Positions 1 to 6,341 of a DNA stretch of 7,703 nt are shown here, piece by piece. This DNA is from Candidatus Zhuqueibacterota bacterium (lineage in GTDB: Bacteria; Zhuqueibacterota; Zhuqueibacteria; Oceanimicrobiales; Oceanimicrobiaceae): the NCBI GenBank assembly GCA_011775825.1, contig JAABYK010000030.1, positions 13,780 to 21,482 of the forward strand. The letters are read 5' to 3'. Under the pieces are notes generated by a model. It searched no databases. It was given only the letters and a program-made list of their open reading frames with translations, and was not told the DNA's origin. Position numbers and translations under genes: made by a program. The stretch's first letter is position 1; every line of letters starts with the position of its first letter.

Positions 1-20
1 AACGAGAACTCGCTTGGAGC

Positions 21-112
21 TGTCATTCCGGCATCGTTCCCCTTAAAGATTGCGGGGACAAGCTTGTGCCGGAATCTCCTGATTTGGATGGATAAAGCAT
101 GCAGGAATGGCA
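21..112. repeat. Palindromic intergenic repeat, copy 1 (TGTCATTCC-type)
   Basis: The element starts with TGTCATTCC (21-29) and ends with GGAATGGCA (104-112), which is its inverted complement with one mismatch. Inside it, ATTCCGGCA (25-33) pairs perfectly with TGCCGGAAT (67-75), and TCCCC (38-42) with GGGGA (54-58), giving a hairpin in the left half. A related element with the same ends and the same GGAATCTCCT core lies at 2539-2617. Short repeats of this kind are scattered between genes in many bacteria. It is non-coding: open frames through it are translations of the palindrome. Confidence 0.7.
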
Positions 113-164
113 GACAAAGACCATTTTCGTTCCGACTAATAATAAAGTCACGGACCATAACAAC

Positions 165-173
165 AGGAGGTGA
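165..173 (+). promoter_or_regulatory. Strong Shine-Dalgarno site for the 177 start
   Basis: AGGAGGTGA is nearly the full anti-16S complement. Its AGGAGG core ends six bases before the ATG at 177, which fixes that start. No convincing -35/-10 pair was found between the repeat and this site, although the stretch at 137-145 is AT-rich. Confidence 0.8.
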
Positions 174-176
174 ACC

Positions 177-590
177 ATGGCAGAACCAAAAACCACCACA
201 AAGAAGACCGGATCGCGAGAACAAACAAAGACCGCGCCGGCGGTTCAGACTACAAAAACTTCACGAGACGACGGGAAGCCTTTCTTTGACAAAGTAGGGG
301 ATGTCGCACAGAAAGGCGTCGAGCTCTCAAAAAGGGGAGCACAAAAACTCTTTCATTTTACCGGCAGTGCCACCAAGCTGTCTAAGCTGAAAGTGGAGAT
401 TCACAATTTAGAAACGCAGTGCGAGAAGCAGTATCTGGAAGCCGGAAAGAAACTGTGGCAGATGTACAAGGACGGTAAATTAGGCGAACTCAAATCGAAG
501 TTTGATCCCGAATTTCAAAAGGTCGAAGGTTTCAAGAAACAGATCACGGAAAAGGAGAAAGAGTCCGAGAAGATCTCCCTGGTCGAATAG
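177..590 (+). CDS. Small charged helical protein of unknown function
   Basis: The protein has 137 residues and I do not recognise a named family. The first 35 or so residues are rich in Lys, Thr, Ser and Gln and look disordered. Residues about 38-65 form a short basic amphipathic stretch (FFDKVGDVAQKGVELSKRG), and residues about 68-137 are strongly helical and charged, with a probable coiled coil. There is no signal peptide or membrane segment, so it is likely cytoplasmic. The general plan (helical segment, then an EAGKKLWQMYKDG-like stretch, then a Glu/Lys coiled coil) resembles small bacterial coiled-coil proteins of unknown role, sometimes found with zinc ribbons; no Cys pairs are present here. 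The start is set by an excellent ribosome binding site. It is followed by a 143-base gap with its own promoter, so it is probably transcribed apart from the lipoprotein gene. The gene itself is well supported; its function is unknown. Confidence 0.85.
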   Translation: MAEPKTTTKKTGSREQTKTAPAVQTTKTSRDDGKPFFDKVGDVAQKGVELSKRGAQKLFHFTGSATKLSKLKVEIHNLETQCEKQYLEAGKKLWQMYKDGKLGELKSKFDPEFQKVEGFKKQITEKEKESEKISLVE

Positions 591-706
591 TCCGGCGGTT
601 TGTAGATATTTCATTTCGGTGATTGCAGGGCGACGTCGAAGGGTGAGATTCGAAGGGATGTCATGCTTCGACTCCGCTTATGTAAAGTCAAACTCATTAA
701 GTGGGG

Positions 707-712
707 TATAAT
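707..712 (+). promoter_or_regulatory. Putative -10 box upstream of the lipoprotein gene
   Basis: TATAAT at 707-712 is a perfect sigma-70 -10 hexamer. A start point near 719 would leave a leader of about 15 bases that holds just the ribosome binding site (AAGGAGGA, 723-730). No good -35 hexamer sits 16-18 bases upstream; the region reads TAAAGTCA (683-690), so the promoter may be weak or activator-dependent. The same octamer TAAAGTCA occurs at 143-150 before the first gene. Confidence 0.5.
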
Positions 713-733
713 AACCAAGTATAAGGAGGAGCA

Positions 734-1531
734 ATGAAACGGACACATTTAACGCGATGGGGATTCATTCCCCTATTGATGTTGTGTTTTATCTTGGCTG
801 CGGGCTGTCGCAAGGTTCAAGAGGAGGAGACAACGTCAGCTAAATCCACAGAAACAGAAGAAATGGAGGCACAGACCCAGGTTCAGGACGATACACAGGA
901 CACAGAAGCTAAAGCAACCACCGAACCAAGTGCGACAGTGAAGTTAGCACAACCCAGGACTGAAATTGAGCGGCGACTGTCTGGCTTGATCTCAATCATT
1001 GAAGAAAAGGAAAGCGCTTTAGCAAAGCGTGAGACTGAATTGCGCGAACAAGAAAACAGGTTACTGGCAAAAGCGTCCACATTGTCAGAAAGAGAGAATC
1101 GGATTGAACGGCTGCAAGTTGTTTCATGGATCGTGTTCTTTTTGGGAATAGCCGGAATCGTGGTTGGACTGATAATCAGCCGACGATCTCCAAAGACGCC
1201 AGAAGAAGCCGCTGCAAAGGCCGAGAAGAAAAAGGAACAGGCCAAAGCGAAGAAAAACGAGTACGTCAAGAAGATGGAAGCGCAAGTCCAGGAATGGGAA
1301 AAGAAAATAAGTGAATTGAAAACCAAGGCGGAGAAGGCCAAAGAGGATGTCAAGGAAGATTACAAAAAAGAAGTTGAGAATTTGAAAACCAAGCAAAAAG
1401 AGGCACAGGCAAAACTTCAGGAAGTAAAAGATTCTGGTGAAGAAGCCTGGGAGAATTTAAAACAAGGCGTGGATAAAGCGTGGGACGATATGAAGAAGGC
1501 CATTGACAAAGCGAAAGCCAATTTTAAATGA
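734..1531 (+). CDS. Lipoprotein with central membrane segment and sll1863-like coiled-coil domain
   Basis: The 265-residue protein starts with a lipoprotein signal peptide: basic residues, a hydrophobic stretch (9-21) and the lipobox LAAGC with Cys25 as the likely lipidated residue. The residue after Cys25 is Arg, so there is no Asp inner-membrane retention signal by the E. coli rule. Residues 30-70 are Glu/Thr-rich and probably disordered. Residues about 75-127 form a heptad-like coiled coil. A second hydrophobic segment (129-148) is followed by SRRSPK, which by the positive-inside rule places the rest in the cytoplasm. Residues about 160-265 form a Lys/Glu/Ala coiled coil with a tail of the type GEEAWENLKQGVDKAWDDM, which resembles the sll1863-family stress response proteins. 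The ribosome binding site AAGGAGGA is close (three bases) to ATG. The next gene follows after 21 bases, so the two are probably co-transcribed. Envelope stress sensing or tethering is inference. Confidence 0.85.
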   Translation: MKRTHLTRWGFIPLLMLCFILAAGCRKVQEEETTSAKSTETEEMEAQTQVQDDTQDTEAKATTEPSATVKLAQPRTEIERRLSGLISIIEEKESALAKRETELREQENRLLAKASTLSERENRIERLQVVSWIVFFLGIAGIVVGLIISRRSPKTPEEAAAKAEKKKEQAKAKKNEYVKKMEAQVQEWEKKISELKTKAEKAKEDVKEDYKKEVENLKTKQKEAQAKLQEVKDSGEEAWENLKQGVDKAWDDMKKAIDKAKANFK

Positions 1532-1552
1532 GATGAGAATTAATCAACAGGG

Positions 1553-2200
1553 ATGAAGCGGCTATTTAGAAGAAAAAAACGGCTTCGTGATCGTTTCGGA
1601 AAAATTCTGAAACAAACGAAATCGGTTCTTTTTATGGTCGGGGGGTGGCTGATTCACGTGTTTCAAGGTTTTTCCGGAGATCTCAGACGCCGGGCGACAG
1701 TGGCTAAAATGAAAAAAGCAGATATCGTCCTCGCAAGTCCCAGAACCGTGCGATTGTCGCCCATTGCCCTGGCTTATCGCTTATTTTTGAGATCAAGATA
1801 CGTGCACAGCATGCTTTACATCGGAAACGGCCGCATCCTTCATACAACCACCCGTCATGGTGTGGTGGTAACGAGATTGCCAAGAAAGATTTTTCGCAAG
1901 GACCGATACGCAACGTTTCGTGTAAAAAATCTGTCTGAGCCGCAACGCGAGCGGGTGGTTCAAGAGGCGCTGAAGTGGAAGGACCGAAAACTGGATCATG
2001 CCGGGTTGGTTACGAATGTCCCATCCAAGTTGGTCGGACTGAGAAAACCGCTGCTGAGATGGGAAAAGAATCGAATCTGGTGCAGCAAGCTCATTTACAG
2101 AGCTTTCTTGGCTGCGGACGTTGAGGTGGTGCCGCCTGACAGAGCTCAGAATATTACTTCGGAAGATTTAAGTCGTAGCCTAACCGTGAAGAGGATATAG
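1553..2200 (+). CDS. Permuted NlpC/P60 (YiiX/YebB-like) papain-fold hydrolase
   Basis: The 215-residue protein shows the circularly permuted order of the YiiX-like papain-fold group, with the His before the Cys. KKADIVLAS (about 54-62) is the entry strand. Then comes RYVHSMLYIGNGRILHTT (82-99) with His85 as the probable catalytic His. LDHAGL (147-152) matches the usual YD position, and WCSKLIYRAFLAA (176-188) carries Cys177, the probable nucleophile. The third catalytic position, often Glu after the GNGRVIEA strand, seems to be His97 here. Family members act on cell-wall peptides or on lipid/amide bonds; the substrate cannot be told. The first 23 residues are very basic and are followed by a hydrophobic stretch (about 24-38), suggesting membrane attachment without a cleaved signal. 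The start has only a weak ribosome binding site (AGGG, very close), so translation may be coupled to the gene before it. The stop codon overlaps a 150-bp inverted-repeat element. Confidence 0.8.
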   Translation: MKRLFRRKKRLRDRFGKILKQTKSVLFMVGGWLIHVFQGFSGDLRRRATVAKMKKADIVLASPRTVRLSPIALAYRLFLRSRYVHSMLYIGNGRILHTTTRHGVVVTRLPRKIFRKDRYATFRVKNLSEPQRERVVQEALKWKDRKLDHAGLVTNVPSKLVGLRKPLLRWEKNRIWCSKLIYRAFLAADVEVVPPDRAQNITSEDLSRSLTVKRI

Positions 2201-2348
2201 AAGTCTGGTCAGGGAACTCGGATAGCTTGCGTTCTTAAGACTACGATGAGCTCGTTTCCCTCATGGCAGGATTCAATTTGACGGCGCTCAGGATAGACTT
2301 TGTTGCGCCATGAAGGCGAGGGTCATCATCCTTTCTGACCAGACTTCT
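2199..2348. repeat. 150-bp element with perfect 14-bp inverted ends
   Basis: AGAAGTCTGGTCAG (2199-2212) is the exact inverted complement of CTGACCAGACTTCT (2335-2348). Further arms inside pair in nested order: GATGAGCTCG (2245-2254) with CGAG...TCATC (2317-2327), and TCATGGC (2261-2267) with GCCATGA (2307-2313). A competing inner hairpin is GGCGC (2283-2287) with GCGCC (2305-2309). The left arm has about 25 extra unpaired bases. The element begins in the last two bases of the upstream stop codon. It carries no gene and no T-run, so it is not a classic terminator. It could be a decayed non-autonomous (MITE-like) element or a structured RNA at the 3' end of the transcript. Confidence 0.7.
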
Positions 2349-2538
2349 GCATTTCTAGGTTTCGACTATCGCTCGATGACGCATTTGCCACAGACTATTC
2401 TATTGGCCAGTAAATGATCGATGGAATTCAGTGCCCTTGTTTTTCGATTGAAGGGTTCATATATACTTAGTGATTGAATGAAGACGACTTTAACTGCTTT
2501 GTCTGGCTGAATGTCGCTGTCCCAAAAGTAGGGTTTTG

Positions 2539-2617
2539 TGTCATTCCCGCGAATGCGAAGGCGGGAATCTCCTAACATGCGATGTTCTTGGAGTTTTCTG
2601 CATTCTCAGGAGTGACA
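2539..2617. repeat. Palindromic intergenic repeat, copy 2 (TGTCATTCC-type)
   Basis: The element is bounded by TGTCATTCC (2539-2547) and GGAGTGACA (2609-2617), inverted complements with one mismatch. ATTCCCGC (2543-2550) pairs perfectly with GCGGGAAT (2561-2568). After this hairpin comes GGAATCTCCT, as in copy 1 at 21-112. Conserved ends with a variable interior suggest a mobile or once-mobile palindromic family. An open frame starting inside it (2536) runs into the protease gene, but its first residues (CHSREC) are just the translated palindrome. Confidence 0.75.
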
Positions 2618-2716
2618 ATTTACCTTTCTGGTCAGCCCCCAATATGGTAAGTCGGGATGCAGGCGAAGACGTCTACTTGAGCCATGGGACTTTTGGTTCA
2701 ACACTACAACTTAATG

Positions 2717-2724
2717 AAGGAGAT
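2717..2724 (+). promoter_or_regulatory. Shine-Dalgarno site fixing the protease start at 2731
   Basis: AAGGAGAT lies six bases before ATG 2731. The reading frame stays open upstream to 2536, but that part runs through a palindromic repeat and resembles no protein. The protein read from 2731 begins as Lon-related proteases usually do (residues like LSYNQLRKTFDP about 50 residues before the P-loop). Confidence 0.85.
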
Positions 2725-2730
2725 CAAATA

Positions 2731-5187
2731 ATGAATCAAGAACTATCTTACAATCAACTCAGAAAGACATTTGATCCCAAGCGGCTTGGCATCGAGAGCA
2801 CCGATGGACTCGAAAGCCTGAAAAGTATCATCGGTCAGGATCGAGCCGTTCAAGCGTTGCAGTTTGGGCTGCAAATCGATGGCGTGGGATACAATATCTA
2901 TGTGGCTGGTCCACCGGGAATCGGCAAGATGACTTCGGTGCAGTCCTTTCTCGAAGAGGTTGCAAGCCAGAAAGACACGCCGCCGGATTGGTGTTATGTC
3001 AATAACTTCCAGGACCCGTACAATCCCAAGGGGTTTCAGTTGCCAGCCGGTATGGGCTGCGACTTCAAGAAAGACATGGATGATCTGATTGAATATGTGC
3101 GCCAGGAATTGCCCAAAGCCTTTGAGAGTGAGGAGTATACAAATAAGCGAGAAGAAGTTTTGAGGGGGTTGAACGAACGCAGCGAGCGGCTTTCGCGGGA
3201 GTTGAACGAGAAGGCTGCCAAGGAAGGCTTCAAGTTGCAGGCCACCCCGATGGGGATCGCGGTTGTTCCAATGAAAGATGACGAACCCTTGAAAAAGGAA
3301 AAATTCGAGTCTTTGCCCGAATCCGAACGCAAAGAGTTGGAAGCGCGCAGTAAAGAGTTGCAAGACGAGATGCAAGGAACGATGAAAGAGATTCGCAAAA
3401 TCGAACGGGAATCGCAGGAAAAAATCAAGGAACTCGACCAACAGGTGGCCTTGCATGTGGTGGGTGGACGCATTGAAGATTTGAAAGAAAAATACAGTGA
3501 ATATTCGCAACTAAAAGACTATTTGAACGAGGTTCAGGGAGATATTTTAGAAAACATCGATACCTTCAAGACCCAGCAGCAGGAAAAACAGAGCCCCGGC
3601 ATGTCGGCACAGCAGAGCCCACAGATTGAGGCGGCCCGGGAATTGACTTTCAGAAAATATCAAGTGAATGTGCTTGTGGATAATAGCAAGCAAGAAGGCG
3701 CACCGGTCATTGTTGAACTGAATCCGACTTACAACAACTTGCTGGGACGCATCGAGAAGGAAATGCAAATGGGGATGCTGAATACGGACTTTACCATGAT
3801 CCGGCCCGGCTCCTTGCCCCGCGCCAACGGAGGCTTTCTTGTGGTACCTGTGGAAGACGTGCTGCTTAATTTTTACAGTTGGGACGCTTTGAAACGTGCG
3901 CTGCGAGCTTCGCAAGTTCAAATTGAAGAACTGAGCGAACGAATTGGGTTCATGACGACCAAGAGCCTTCGGCCGCAGCCGATTCCACTTAATGTGAAAG
4001 TGGTGCTGGTCGGGCGGCCTCTGTTGTATCATCTGCTGCATAAATACGATCAGGATTTTCCGGAATTATTCAAAGTGAAAGCCGACTATGACACAAGGAT
4101 GTCCATCAGCGACGAGAATCGCAAGAACTTCATGTCGTTCGTTTCCACCTATTGCGAAAAGGAAAATTTGAAACATTTCGATGGTTCGGCCACGGCCAGA
4201 CTCATGGAGCACGCGTTACGATTGGCCGACGATCAGGAGAAATTGTCGACCGAATTTGGCCATCTTGCCGATGTGATTCGAGAAGCGAGTTTCTGGGCCC
4301 AGAAGGAAGAGAGTTCGGTTGTGAGCAGACAACACGTAAAGAAAGCGCTGGATGAAAAAGTCTATCGCTCCAATTTGATTCAAGAACGCATAGAAGAAAT
4401 GATCGAACGCGGCATGATTCTGATTGACACGGAGGCCGAAACGGTCGGACAGGTGAATGGGCTGTCGGTGCTTAACCTGGGCGATTATCAGTTTGGCAAG
4501 CCAAACCGAATCACCGCCAGCATCAGTCCGGGTCGGGATGGCGTGACCGACATCGAGCGCGAGGTGGAACTCGGTGGCCCCATCCACAGCAAGGGTGTCA
4601 TGATATTGAGCGGCTATCTGACGAACAAATATGCCGAAGACACCCCACTGACGCTGACAGCGCGACTCGTGTTTGAGCAAAGCTATGAAGGGATTGAAGG
4701 AGACAGCGCGTCCTCGGCAGAACTGTATGCAATTCTTTCGGCGCTGGCAGAAGCTCCCATCAAACAGGGGATTGCCGTGACCGGTTCGGTCAACCAGAAC
4801 GGTGAAGTGCAGGCGATTGGCGGAATCAATGAAAAGATTGAAGGGTTCTACGATGTCTGCAACGCAAAAGGGCTTTCAGGTTCACAAGGCGTCGTAATTC
4901 CACAGAGCAACGTTCAGAATCTCATGCTACGGGAAGATGTGGTCGAAGCCGTGAAAAACGGCAAGTTTCATGTCTGGCCGGTTAAACACGTGGATGAAGG
5001 CATCGAGATTTTAACCGGGTTGGATGCCGGAGAGAGCGACTCAGACGGCAGATATCCGAAAGATACCATCAATGAACGGGTTCGGATGCGCTTGCGAGAT
5101 TTCGATGAGACCCTCAAGGAATTTCGTGACTCCGGAGAGAAAAAGGCGATGGTTACCAAGAAGTCCTTCAACAAAAAGTTGGGTTAG
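2731..5187 (+). CDS. Lon-related ATP-dependent protease (AAA_32 / Lon_C family)
   Basis: Read from 2731 the protein has 818 residues, about the family's usual length. The N-terminal part (1-55) leads to IIGQDRAVQAL and a P-loop GPPGIGKM (60-67). A long charged helical insertion (about 130-290) with strong coiled coil interrupts the ATPase core. The AAA part resumes with RPGSLPRANGGFLVV (358-372) and VED (374-376) at the Walker B position, then NVKVVLVGRPLLYHLL and a helical lid. The C-terminal Lon protease domain (about 560-780) has the Ser-Lys dyad: Ser659 in EGDSASS and Lys702 in GGINEKIEG, 43 residues apart as in E. coli Lon (S679/K722). There is no Lon N-terminal substrate domain and no membrane segment, so it is a soluble Lon-like, not LonA or archaeal membrane LonB. 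It likely degrades damaged or regulatory proteins; targets are unknown. Oddities are Met67 in place of the P-loop Ser/Thr and Pro373 where an Asp is common. Confidence 0.93.
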   Translation: MNQELSYNQLRKTFDPKRLGIESTDGLESLKSIIGQDRAVQALQFGLQIDGVGYNIYVAGPPGIGKMTSVQSFLEEVASQKDTPPDWCYVNNFQDPYNPKGFQLPAGMGCDFKKDMDDLIEYVRQELPKAFESEEYTNKREEVLRGLNERSERLSRELNEKAAKEGFKLQATPMGIAVVPMKDDEPLKKEKFESLPESERKELEARSKELQDEMQGTMKEIRKIERESQEKIKELDQQVALHVVGGRIEDLKEKYSEYSQLKDYLNEVQGDILENIDTFKTQQQEKQSPGMSAQQSPQIEAARELTFRKYQVNVLVDNSKQEGAPVIVELNPTYNNLLGRIEKEMQMGMLNTDFTMIRPGSLPRANGGFLVVPVEDVLLNFYSWDALKRALRASQVQIEELSERIGFMTTKSLRPQPIPLNVKVVLVGRPLLYHLLHKYDQDFPELFKVKADYDTRMSISDENRKNFMSFVSTYCEKENLKHFDGSATARLMEHALRLADDQEKLSTEFGHLADVIREASFWAQKEESSVVSRQHVKKALDEKVYRSNLIQERIEEMIERGMILIDTEAETVGQVNGLSVLNLGDYQFGKPNRITASISPGRDGVTDIEREVELGGPIHSKGVMILSGYLTNKYAEDTPLTLTARLVFEQSYEGIEGDSASSAELYAILSALAEAPIKQGIAVTGSVNQNGEVQAIGGINEKIEGFYDVCNAKGLSGSQGVVIPQSNVQNLMLREDVVEAVKNGKFHVWPVKHVDEGIEILTGLDAGESDSDGRYPKDTINERVRMRLRDFDETLKEFRDSGEKKAMVTKKSFNKKLG

Positions 5188-5259
5188 CAGTTAACTGTAG
5201 CGCAATTGTCTCGATTGTGCCCTAAAAACTGAAATGGAACACTTAGTTATGGCAACATT

Positions 5260-5901
5260 ATGAATCTTGGTTTTCTTGGATCAAAACAATTTTCATTTGG
5301 CAAGTTTTCCAAACTTCTGGATCGAATTTGTAGAGAAGAACGCGGGGTAACGACCGACGTCTTGCGCAGCATCATCGAACTGGCTATCGAGTTAGCCAGA
5401 GAAGGGCGGGAAGGCAGAAAGATCGGAACGCTTTTCGTGGTTGGCGATGAAAGCAAAGTGTTGACGTATTCTCGCCCTCTGATTTTGGATCCTCTGCAGG
5501 GACATGAAGATGATGAAAAACGCATCGAAGATCCGAACATGAGAGAAACAATCAAAGAACTGTCTCAGTTGGATGGAGGTTTTGTAATTTCAAATGAAGG
5601 CATCGTGTTGTCGGCAACGCGTTACATCAACGCGCACGGTCACGATATCAATCTTCCTCTCGGACTTGGGAGTCGACACGTTGCGGCGGCCTCCATCACC
5701 CAAGATACGGATGCCGTGGCTGTCGTTGTCTCTGAAAGTTCGGTAGTACGTGTATTCGATGATGGAAAAATCATCGCAGAGATCATACCCGAGCTGTGGT
5801 TGCTGCAAAGTGTGAGATCCAGTATCTCCGATGCCATTATCGAAGAAATCAAAGATGAAAATCTTGCCGTAATTTCGGAAAAAGATGAATCAAAGAAATA
5901 A
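5260..5901 (+). CDS. Diadenylate cyclase (DisA_N/DacZ-like) domain protein
   Basis: The 213-residue soluble protein matches the diadenylate cyclase (DAC) domain, which joins two ATP into c-di-AMP. A helical lead (13-55, including IELAIELAREGREGRKIGTLFVVGD) resembles archaeal DacZ-type proteins more than membrane CdaA or DNA-binding DisA; no membrane helices or HhH domain are present. The two signature regions are LDGGFVIS (Asp105, Gly106, Gly107) and GLGSRHVAAASIT (Arg139, His140, Val141). The canonical forms are DGA and RHR, so the last residue of each motif differs. Asp105, which helps bind metal, and Arg-His are kept, so activity is possible but not certain. SESSVVRVFDDGKI is the family's typical closing strand pair. 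The ATG has no good Shine-Dalgarno site. It lies 72 bases after the protease gene and 16 bases before the next start. It may set c-di-AMP levels for osmotic control; this is inferred. Confidence 0.85.
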   Translation: MNLGFLGSKQFSFGKFSKLLDRICREERGVTTDVLRSIIELAIELAREGREGRKIGTLFVVGDESKVLTYSRPLILDPLQGHEDDEKRIEDPNMRETIKELSQLDGGFVISNEGIVLSATRYINAHGHDINLPLGLGSRHVAAASITQDTDAVAVVVSESSVVRVFDDGKIIAEIIPELWLLQSVRSSISDAIIEEIKDENLAVISEKDESKK

Positions 5902-5917
5902 TGAGAAGAGGAGTGGC

Positions 5918-6283
5918 ATGAATCCAAATGAGAGAAAAACTCAATATCTTCAAGAAATAGAAAAGACGTATGAGGAAGTACATAAACAATTCAAACCAAT
6001 CAAAGAGCAAGTCGAATCGATGGGCAAAAAGACGGAGTCGGAGCTGAAAAACAAGTTTGGCAAATTGCAGGAACGCTTGGATGAGCTGAGATGGCAGATT
6101 GACAATTTCAGAAAGAGTGAATTGCCATTGGATAAAGGTGTCGAACATTCATTCGATGAAGCCATTGATGAGATTAACTGGCGTATGAAAGAGGTAAAGG
6201 CTGCGCTGAAAGGCCAGGAGATTTGGGAAAGCGGCGAAGCGTCAAAAAGAGGCAAAAAACTGTTTGAAGGTTCGAAGGATTGA
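5918..6283 (+). CDS. Small coiled-coil protein of unknown function
   Basis: The 121-residue protein is almost wholly helical and charged, without signal peptide or membrane segment. I chose ATG 5918 (MNPNERKTQ) because AGAGGAG (5907-5913) precedes it. An in-frame ATG at 5885 would add 11 residues and overlap the cyclase-domain gene, with no ribosome binding site. Two coiled-coil stretches are visible (about 6-60 and 75-100), and the second half (LDKGVEHSFDEAIDEINWRMKEV) recalls the tail of sll1863-like stress proteins, as in the lipoprotein at 734-1531. The similarity is weak and by eye only. With a 16-base gap to the cyclase gene and 58 bases to the trehalose synthase gene, it sits inside a probable operon. 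Its role is unknown; a scaffold or stress-linked partner is possible. Confidence 0.8.
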   Translation: MNPNERKTQYLQEIEKTYEEVHKQFKPIKEQVESMGKKTESELKNKFGKLQERLDELRWQIDNFRKSELPLDKGVEHSFDEAIDEINWRMKEVKAALKGQEIWESGEASKRGKKLFEGSKD

Positions 6284-6301
6284 TCAACTCAAGGTAGAAT
6301 C

Positions 6302-6321
6302 GGCTTGGATGATGACAAGCC
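6302..6321 (+). promoter_or_regulatory. Short hairpin in the leader of the trehalose synthase gene
   Basis: GGCTTG (6302-6307) pairs with CAAGCC (6316-6321) around an eight-base loop. It lies seven bases before the Shine-Dalgarno site AAGGTGA (6329-6335) that serves the GTG start at 6342. No T-run follows, so it is not a terminator. It could affect translation or mRNA stability, or be chance. Confidence 0.3.
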
Positions 6322-6341
6322 AGTGGGAAAGGTGAATAACG

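Larger units (their letters stand above)
2201..2730. other. Gene-free region of 530 bases
   Basis: No believable coding frame is present on either strand. The region holds the 150-bp inverted-repeat element (to 2348) and the second palindromic repeat (2539-2617). Between them (2349-2538) I see no structure or gene; a TATACT at 2462-2467 with TTGTTT 19 bases upstream is a very weak promoter candidate. The 9-mer TCTGGTCAG found in the element end recurs at 2627-2635. After 2618 lies the leader of the protease gene. Confidence 0.7.

Noticed and set aside
64..297. Plus-strand open frame overlapping the first gene
   Set aside because: It starts in the palindromic repeat and overlaps the 177-590 gene, which has a far better ribosome binding site.
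635..672. GTCGAAG/CTTCGAC inverted repeat as a terminator of the first gene
   Set aside because: The arms are seven bases with a 24-base loop and no T-run follows; it may be a remnant of a dispersed repeat but cannot be supported.
2366..2578. Minus-strand open frame of 70 residues in the gene-free region
   Set aside because: Its start lies in the palindromic repeat (MLGDSRLRIRGND is translated repeat) and it shows no ribosome binding site or recognisable domain.
2536..2730. N-terminal extension of the protease frame (65 residues before Met 2731)
   Set aside because: It translates a palindromic repeat, has no ribosome binding site, and a strong site lies just before 2731.
2743..3510. Long open frame of 255 residues on the minus strand
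   Set aside because: It lies wholly within the well-supported protease gene and its composition is that of a complementary-strand shadow (Phe/Leu runs opposite Lys/Glu codons).
5200..5220. Hairpin GCGCAAT/ATTGTGC after the protease gene as a terminator
   Set aside because: The stem is only seven pairs with one G-U, and no T-run follows, so it does not support termination between the protease and cyclase genes.
5207..5235. Promoter TTGTCT / TGAAAT before the cyclase-domain gene
   Set aside because: The -10 matches only four of six positions and there is no supporting context.
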